From Rhodoblastus sphagnicola (GTDB lineage Bacteria > Pseudomonadota > Alphaproteobacteria > Rhizobiales > Beijerinckiaceae), in NCBI RefSeq assembly GCF_002937075.1, contig NZ_NHSJ01000038.1:1-64000 (forward strand): DNA of 64,000 bases. Direction: 5' to 3'. The position numbers were made by a program, and so were the translations under genes. Positions within the stretch are counted from its first letter, which is position 1. Every line of letters starts with the position of its first letter. The notes under the pieces were generated by a model. It ran no database searches and had not been told where the DNA came from. It saw only the letters and a list, made by a program, of their open reading frames with translations. Below, piece after piece: positions 59,956 to 64,000 of this stretch.

Positions 59956-61131
59956 TTATGATCGCGGGCGCAGCAGCGCGCCCGCATAGGTCAGGACGAA
60001 TCCCCCAAAGGCGGCGAGCCAGCACAGAGCCGCGACATGCAGCAGGGCGAAAGCATAAGCCGGCGCAAGCGCCGCCGCGATACGGGCCAGCGCCGCCAGC
60101 ACGACCGCCGCGTAAATCGCCTGAGTCGCGCGCCCCGCGCTTAGAGGCCGGCCGGTATGGCCGAGACTGGCGCGGGTCATGACCGCCAGCGTCATCGCGC
60201 CGATCGCGCCCACGCCCCAGGCGTGCAGGCCGGCGCTGACCGGGAGCGCGCCGGTGCAGGCGGCGAGGCCGGTCAGGATAAAACCCAGCGGAATGAAGGC
60301 GTAAGCGAGATGAAGGATGGCGACGAGGGGCTCCGCCCCGGTCCGCTCGCCCGCCCAGCGCGCCAGACGCGCCACGTTGACCAGCCCGGCGGCGATCAGG
60401 GCGAGGCCGACATATTGGTTTTCGGGATACAGCGTCCATGCCGCGAGCGCCGGAACGGAGAGCGCGAGGCAAAGCGCGTCGAAGCGCGAAAAAGCTCGCG
60501 GCGAGCGCCCCTGCCCCCGTCGCGCGAGAAATGTTTGGGTAAAGCTGGGGATCACGCGCCCGCCGATCAGCATGACCAGCGCGACCAGCGCGGCGACGCC
60601 GAAGCGGCGGCCGTGCGCCGCGTCGCCGGAGACATGGGCCTCGATGTGGAAGGCGATGTTGGCGCAAGCGAGCAGGCCGACGAAGATCAGCACCTTGAAA
60701 TTTTTATTGTTGTTCCCGGCGACGATTTCGCGCCCGATCACGCCGCAGACCGTGACCAGAAAGGCGCAGTCGATCAGCGCCGCAACCGCCCAGCCGAGTT
60801 GCGCCGACAGCAGCACAGCGGCGCGACCGGCGAGCCAAAGCAGGACGAGCGCGGCGAGCGGCTTGCCCTGGAGCGGCGGGCGGCCGGTCCAGTTGGGAAC
60901 GGCGGTCAGCAAAAAGCCGGTGACGACGGCGCCGCCATAGCCGAACACGGTTTCATGGGCGTGCCAGTCCATCGGCTGCAAGGCGCCGGCGAGGCTGAGT
61001 TCGCCAAAAAATTGCGGCAGCCAGACGATCACGGCGACCACGGCCCAGACGGCGCCGGCGAGGAAGAACGGGCGAAAGCCCAGACTCAGCGCGGCCGGAC
61101 CTTGATAGGATGGGCGTTTCGACTCGTTCAC
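59956..61131 (-). CDS. nnrS: NnrS-family membrane protein
   Basis: A 391-residue haem- and copper-type membrane protein with about 12 membrane segments. NnrS members counter nitric oxide stress. Conserved parts are GFRPFFLAGAVWA, DWHAHETVFGYGGAVVTGFLLTAVPNWTG and GGRVIPSFTQTFL. The GTG at 61131 has AAGGGAG six bases upstream, so the upstream 24 codons are not part of it. It is divergent from the Crp/Fnr gene, the usual arrangement for NO-responsive control. Confidence 0.92.
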   Translation of the reverse strand: MNESKRPSYQGPAALSLGFRPFFLAGAVWAVVAVIVWLPQFFGELSLAGALQPMDWHAHETVFGYGGAVVTGFLLTAVPNWTGRPPLQGKPLAALVLLWLAGRAAVLLSAQLGWAVAALIDCAFLVTVCGVIGREIVAGNNNKNFKVLIFVGLLACANIAFHIEAHVSGDAAHGRRFGVAALVALVMLIGGRVIPSFTQTFLARRGQGRSPRAFSRFDALCLALSVPALAAWTLYPENQYVGLALIAAGLVNVARLARWAGERTGAEPLVAILHLAYAFIPLGFILTGLAACTGALPVSAGLHAWGVGAIGAMTLAVMTRASLGHTGRPLSAGRATQAIYAAVVLAALARIAAALAPAYAFALLHVAALCWLAAFGGFVLTYAGALLRPRS

Positions 61132-61169
61132 GACGGGCTCCCTTGGTCCAACAGGTCTGCTCTGATAGA

Positions 61170-61183
61170 CCCTTGCACAAGGG
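61170..61183. promoter_or_regulatory. Inverted repeat between nnrS and regulator
   Basis: CCCTTG-N2-CAAGGG, in the 86-base region shared by the divergent nnrS and Crp/Fnr genes. The spacing differs from the TTG-N8-CAA form expected of NnrR or FNR sites, so it is only a candidate operator. Confidence 0.3.
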
Positions 61184-61217
61184 CGGAATTTGCGCGCCGA
61201 CAAGGAAGGAGGACGGA

Positions 61218-61913
61218 TTGCCCCAGATCGACCGTTCGCTGATCGCCGACGCGCCGGCTTTCGCTGGGCTCGACGCGGCGGCGCTCGACGACGTGCTGTC
61301 CCACGCCCTGCCCTGTCGCCTGCCCAAGGGCGAAGCCGCCTTTCGCCAGGGCGAGCCGGCGGAAAAATTCTTCCTGCTGCTGCACGGGCGGCTCAGGGTG
61401 ACGCGGCTCAACGCGCAGGGCCAGCAAATATTGGTGCGCTTCGTCAATCCCGACGACTTGTTCGGCGTCGCCATGGCGATCCAGAGCCCGGTCTATCCCG
61501 GAACGGCCGAGGCGGCGGTGGATTCGCTGGCGCTGGCCTGGCCGAATTCCGCCTGGGCCGGCATGATCGCGCGCCATCCGACTCTGGCCGTCAACACCAT
61601 GCGGGCGCTGGGGGCGCGGCTACAGGATTCGCAGCAGCGCATCCTCGACCTTTCGACGCAAAAGGTGGAGCAGCGCATCGCCGGGGCGGTGCTGCGCCTC
61701 GCCCGGCAGGCCGGGCGGCCGTCCGAGGCGGGCGTGAAGATCGACTTCCCGCTGTCGCGGCAGGATTTGGCCGAAATGACGGCCTCGACCCTTTACACGG
61801 TCAGCCGCACGCTCAGCGCCTGGGAGGCGTTCGGACTGGTCGAAGCGGGGCGCCAAAGCCTCACCGTGCGCGACGCCCCGGGCTTGCAGGCGATCGCCGA
61901 CGCGGAAGGGTGA
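61218..61913 (+). CDS. Crp/Fnr-family transcriptional regulator (NnrR-like)
   Basis: A 231-residue regulator with an N-terminal cyclic-nucleotide-type beta barrel (KGEAAFRQGEPAEKFFLLLHGRLRV) and a C-terminal helix-turn-helix (LSRQDLAEMTASTLYTVSRTLSAWE). It starts at a TTG with a strong AAGGAGG upstream. Only one cysteine lies in the first 60 residues, so an FNR-type iron-sulfur cluster is unlikely; Dnr/NnrR-type haem or nitric oxide sensing is more plausible given the divergent nnrS. Its stop codon abuts the structured repeat copy B. Confidence 0.87.
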   Translation: MPQIDRSLIADAPAFAGLDAAALDDVLSHALPCRLPKGEAAFRQGEPAEKFFLLLHGRLRVTRLNAQGQQILVRFVNPDDLFGVAMAIQSPVYPGTAEAAVDSLALAWPNSAWAGMIARHPTLAVNTMRALGARLQDSQQRILDLSTQKVEQRIAGAVLRLARQAGRPSEAGVKIDFPLSRQDLAEMTASTLYTVSRTLSAWEAFGLVEAGRQSLTVRDAPGLQAIADAEG

Positions 61914-62033
61914 TACCAAATCCGAATGATCCATTCGGATTTGGTATTCCGTTCGCGCGGAATTCCGCCTCCGCGATCCAAGGCGTTCCGCGCGATCATG
62001 TTTTCGCGGATCGCGTAGCGATCTCACGAAAAC
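61913..62033 (+). repeat. Structured intergenic repeat, copy B (three hairpins)
   Basis: Three hairpins: 61913-61947 (perfect ATACCAAATCCGAATG with CATTCGGATTTGGTAT, loop ATC), 61954-61994 (CGCGCGGAA with TTCCGCGCG) and 62000-62033 (GTTTTCG with CGAAAAC, inner GATCGC with GCGATC). It is homologous to copy A at 26924-27039 in the same orientation. The first base overlaps the last base of the Crp/Fnr stop codon and the element lies between two convergent genes, where it could serve as a bidirectional terminator. Confidence 0.78.
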
Positions 62034-62050
62034 CGTATGAAGCCGGCGCG

Positions 62051-63217
62051 TCAATCGGATTCGAACAGATCCCGCGTGTAGATCTTGTGCGGGACATCGG
62101 CCAGGGCCGGGCTTCTCCGGTTGCACAGGATCAGGTCGGCTTCCTGCTTGAAGGCGTCGAGGTCGCGGATGACGCGGGAGCGGAAGAATTCCTCCTGCTT
62201 CAGCATGGGCTCGTAAATGACCACCTCGATGCCCTTGCCCTTGATCCGCTTCATGATGCCCTGGATGCTGGAACTGCGGAAATTGTCCGAGCCCGCTTTC
62301 ATGATCAGGCGATAGACCCCGACAACCGTCGGATTGCGGCGGACGATGTCCTCGGCGATGAAATCCTTGCGCATGGTGTTGGAATCGACGATGGCGCGGA
62401 TCAGCGTCTGCGGCACTTCGCTGTAATTGGCCAGAAGCTGCTTGGTGTCCTTGGGCAGGCAGTAGCCGCCATAGCCGAACGAGGGATTGTTGTAATGACC
62501 GCCGATGCGCGGATCGAGGCAGACGCCGTCGATGATCTGCCGCGTGTCGAGCTTGCGCATCATGGCGTAGGTGTCGAGTTCGTTGAAATAGGACACGCGC
62601 ATGGCCAAAAAAGTGTTGGCGAACAGTTTGATCGCCTCGGCCTCGTCGGGATCGGTCAGGATGATGGAAACGTCCTGCTTCTCCGCGCACGCCTTCAGCA
62701 TTTGCGCGAAGGCGTTGGCGCGTTCCGACCTCTCGCCGACCACGATGCGCGAGGGATGGAGATTGTCGTAAAGGGCGCGGCCCTCCCGGAGGAATTCCGG
62801 GGAAAAGACGATGTTGTCGGTCTGGAACTGCTCGCGCATGCGCCGGGTGAAGCCGACGGGAATGGTGGATTTGATGACGATGAGCGCGGTCGGATTGACG
62901 GCGCGCACGTCCTGGATCGCCGATTCGACGGTGGACGTGTCGAAATAATTGGTCGCGGGGTCGTAGTCGGTCGGCGTCGCGACAATGACGTAATCGGCGC
63001 CGGCGAAGGCGTCTCGCGGGTCGAGCGTGGCGGAGAGATCGAGGGTCTTTTCGTTGAGCCAATGTTGCAGTTCGGCATCGACGAAGGGCGCCTGCCGCGC
63101 CGCCAGCATGTTAACCTTTTCAGGAGAAATATCGCGCACGACGACGCGATGGCTTTGCGCCAACAACACGGCGTTCGACAATCCGACATAGCCCATGCCG
63201 GCGACTGCGATTTTCAT
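62051..63217 (-). CDS. ugd: UDP-glucose 6-dehydrogenase
   Basis: A 388-residue dehydrogenase that makes UDP-glucuronate for surface polysaccharides. The cofactor site is [17 protein letters not shown]. The sugar and catalytic region [19 protein letters not shown] contains the catalytic cysteine. The C-terminal block has [15 protein letters not shown]. The ATG at 63217 has GGAG nearby; upstream in-frame sequence is not coding. UDP-glucuronate would be a natural precursor for the polymer encoded at the other end of the window. Related 6-dehydrogenases act on UDP-ManNAc, but the [11 protein letters not shown] motif is typical of the glucose enzyme. Confidence 0.94.
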   Translation of the reverse strand: MKIAVAGMGYVGLSNAVLLAQSHRVVVRDISPEKVNMLAARQAPFVDAELQHWLNEKTLDLSATLDPRDAFAGADYVIVATPTDYDPATNYFDTSTVESAIQDVRAVNPTALIVIKSTIPVGFTRRMREQFQTDNIVFSPEFLREGRALYDNLHPSRIVVGERSERANAFAQMLKACAEKQDVSIILTDPDEAEAIKLFANTFLAMRVSYFNELDTYAMMRKLDTRQIIDGVCLDPRIGGHYNNPSFGYGGYCLPKDTKQLLANYSEVPQTLIRAIVDSNTMRKDFIAEDIVRRNPTVVGVYRLIMKAGSDNFRSSSIQGIMKRIKGKGIEVVIYEPMLKQEEFFRSRVIRDLDAFKQEADLILCNRRSPALADVPHKIYTRDLFESD

Positions 63218-63406
63218 GCGGTTCTCCAAACCCCGGCGAGGCGGTCGCGACGGCGCCTCGCGCCGCGCTGATATCCTATGGGAACGCGTCCCGCGCAAGG
63301 CGCGTTTTTCGCGACCGCGCGCCCTCACCTGAGCGAAAGGCTATGACGCCGTTGAGTCCCAAGCTATAAGCAAAGCTCACGAAAAGTTAACTGATGGTAA
63401 CGACGC

Positions 63407-64000
63407 ATGGCTTCCGTCGAGGACACTCTGCCGCGCTGGTTCACGCCGACATCGTCCGTCGCGGGCGCCTTCCACGAGATCGACGACCATTACGGCCTCG
63501 TCGGCTGGGTGATGGACCGCGACAATGTCGATCGTCCGTTCACCGTGGAGATTGTCGCCAAGTCGCATGTCGCGCCCAATGTCACGCCCAATGTCCTGGC
63601 CCGCGCGCGGACGCGGTTCCTGCGCAACGATCTGTCCGAGGTCGCCGGACGGGCGCCGCGCTGCGGGTTTTGCATCGACTGGGAGGATTTCGACGCCGAC
63701 CTGATCCGCTCGTGCCTTGAAAGGGAGGGCGTCAACGACTTTCAGATCCTCGTTCCCGAACTCGGCAAGACCCTGGCCCGGTTCTCGACCAGCCGCGATC
63801 TCAACGCGTTCAAGCTGACGGATATTTTCAGGCATCTGAACGGCGCCGGCGCCCCGAGCGGGATCCAGACGCTCGACCCCGCCGCGCAATTGTTTTTCGC
63901 CTCGGAAACGCGGATCACGACGCCGGAAATCGAACTCGACCTCATCAATCGCCTTGGTTTTGCGGAATTCCTCTGTTCGTCCGGCCTGTTCGACGCCAGC
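63407..64000 (+). CDS. Hypothetical protein, N-terminal part (cut by window edge)
   Basis: An open frame of 198 codons that runs off the window, starting at the ATG at 63407. Residues about 22-85 (GAFHEIDDHYGLVGWVMDR, then LARARTRFLRNDLSE and CGFCIDWEDF) resemble the beta-sandwich module often found at the start of large glycosyltransferases and surface-polysaccharide proteins. The rest has no recognised family within the visible part. It is divergent from ugd, 189 bases apart. Confidence 0.7.
   Translation, partial: MASVEDTLPRWFTPTSSVAGAFHEIDDHYGLVGWVMDRDNVDRPFTVEIVAKSHVAPNVTPNVLARARTRFLRNDLSEVAGRAPRCGFCIDWEDFDADLIRSCLEREGVNDFQILVPELGKTLARFSTSRDLNAFKLTDIFRHLNGAGAPSGIQTLDPAAQLFFASETRITTPEIELDLINRLGFAEFLCSSGLFDAS

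Noticed and set aside
63382-63400. CtrA-type site before the partial gene at 63407
   Set aside because: GTTAAC and GTAAC are close together but the seven-base spacing does not give TTAA on both sides.
1-64000. CRISPR arrays, insertion sequences, transposases or phage genes
   Set aside because: No regularly spaced repeats, no terminal inverted repeats around an open frame, and no transposase, integrase or capsid motifs were seen.

Overview
This 64 kb window is GC-rich chromosomal DNA from an alphaproteobacterium, most likely of the order Hyphomicrobiales (Rhizobiales). The support for that is CtrA-type TTAA-N7-TTAA sites, a Rhizobiales-style three-hairpin palindromic repeat (7941-8088), ribosomal protein S21 with a long basic tail, several tiny proteins that resemble conserved rhizobial hypotheticals, and an Rnf complex beside a NifJ-like 2-oxoacid oxidoreductase, as in nitrogen fixers. 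The genus cannot be fixed from sequence alone; a methanotroph or purple non-sulfur relative (Beijerinckiaceae/Methylocystaceae) would fit.

Region 1 (1-26.7 kb) is a surface-polysaccharide locus. After the 5' end of tuf come a GT4 glycosyltransferase and a polyprenyl-phosphate hexose-1-phosphate transferase. Next are a small Xre-type regulator, an outer-membrane export lipoprotein and a Wzz/Wzc-like co-polymerase whose kinase-like domain looks dead. An eight-gene overlapping operon (14489 to 8148, minus strand) encodes a NAD-dependent epimerase, an SDR, a Gfo/Idh oxidoreductase and the four enzymes of GDP-D-glycero-alpha-D-manno-heptose synthesis (HddA, HddC, GmhA, GmhB), plus a transaldolase-type enzyme. 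Then follow a lipid-linked sugar module (SMR-type flippase, DPM/GtrB-like GT2, polytopic membrane protein), three methyltransferases and two large GT2-methyltransferase fusion proteins. No Wzx or Wzy is visible. The initiation gene and the export/co-polymerase pair are preceded by perfect and near-perfect CtrA-type sites.

Region 2 (26.7-33 kb) is sparse. It holds tRNA-Leu(GAG) with its terminator, a structured repeat, rpsU, two cold-shock proteins, several small conserved proteins and a PAS-GGDEF gene broken by a one-base frameshift. Region 3 (33-46.5 kb) is housekeeping: a thioredoxin-like protein, an RsmC-like rRNA methyltransferase, an RsuA-type pseudouridine synthase, a DD-carboxypeptidase homologue with atypical motifs, RlpA, HolC/PepA, a soluble MCP-CZB-PilZ protein, an ABC-F ATPase and the divergent thiamine salvage genes thiM/thiE.

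Region 4 (46.5-59.1 kb) is the most distinctive. It is one ten-gene minus-strand operon in the order nifJ-like, rnfC, rnfD, rnfG, rnfE, rnfA, a small NqrM-like protein, a plant-type ferredoxin-NADP reductase, apbE, rnfB. The NifJ-like protein is 1721 residues long and ends in a long Ala/Pro linker plus a tethered ferredoxin domain. ApbE and its SGA/ST-T flavinylation targets in RnfD and RnfG are all present. Together the genes describe a route moving electrons between 2-oxoacids, ferredoxin, NAD(P)H and an ion gradient.

Region 5 (59.1-64 kb) has an nnrS gene divergent from a Crp/Fnr regulator, a second copy of the structured repeat, UDP-glucose dehydrogenase, and the start of a protein that runs off the window.
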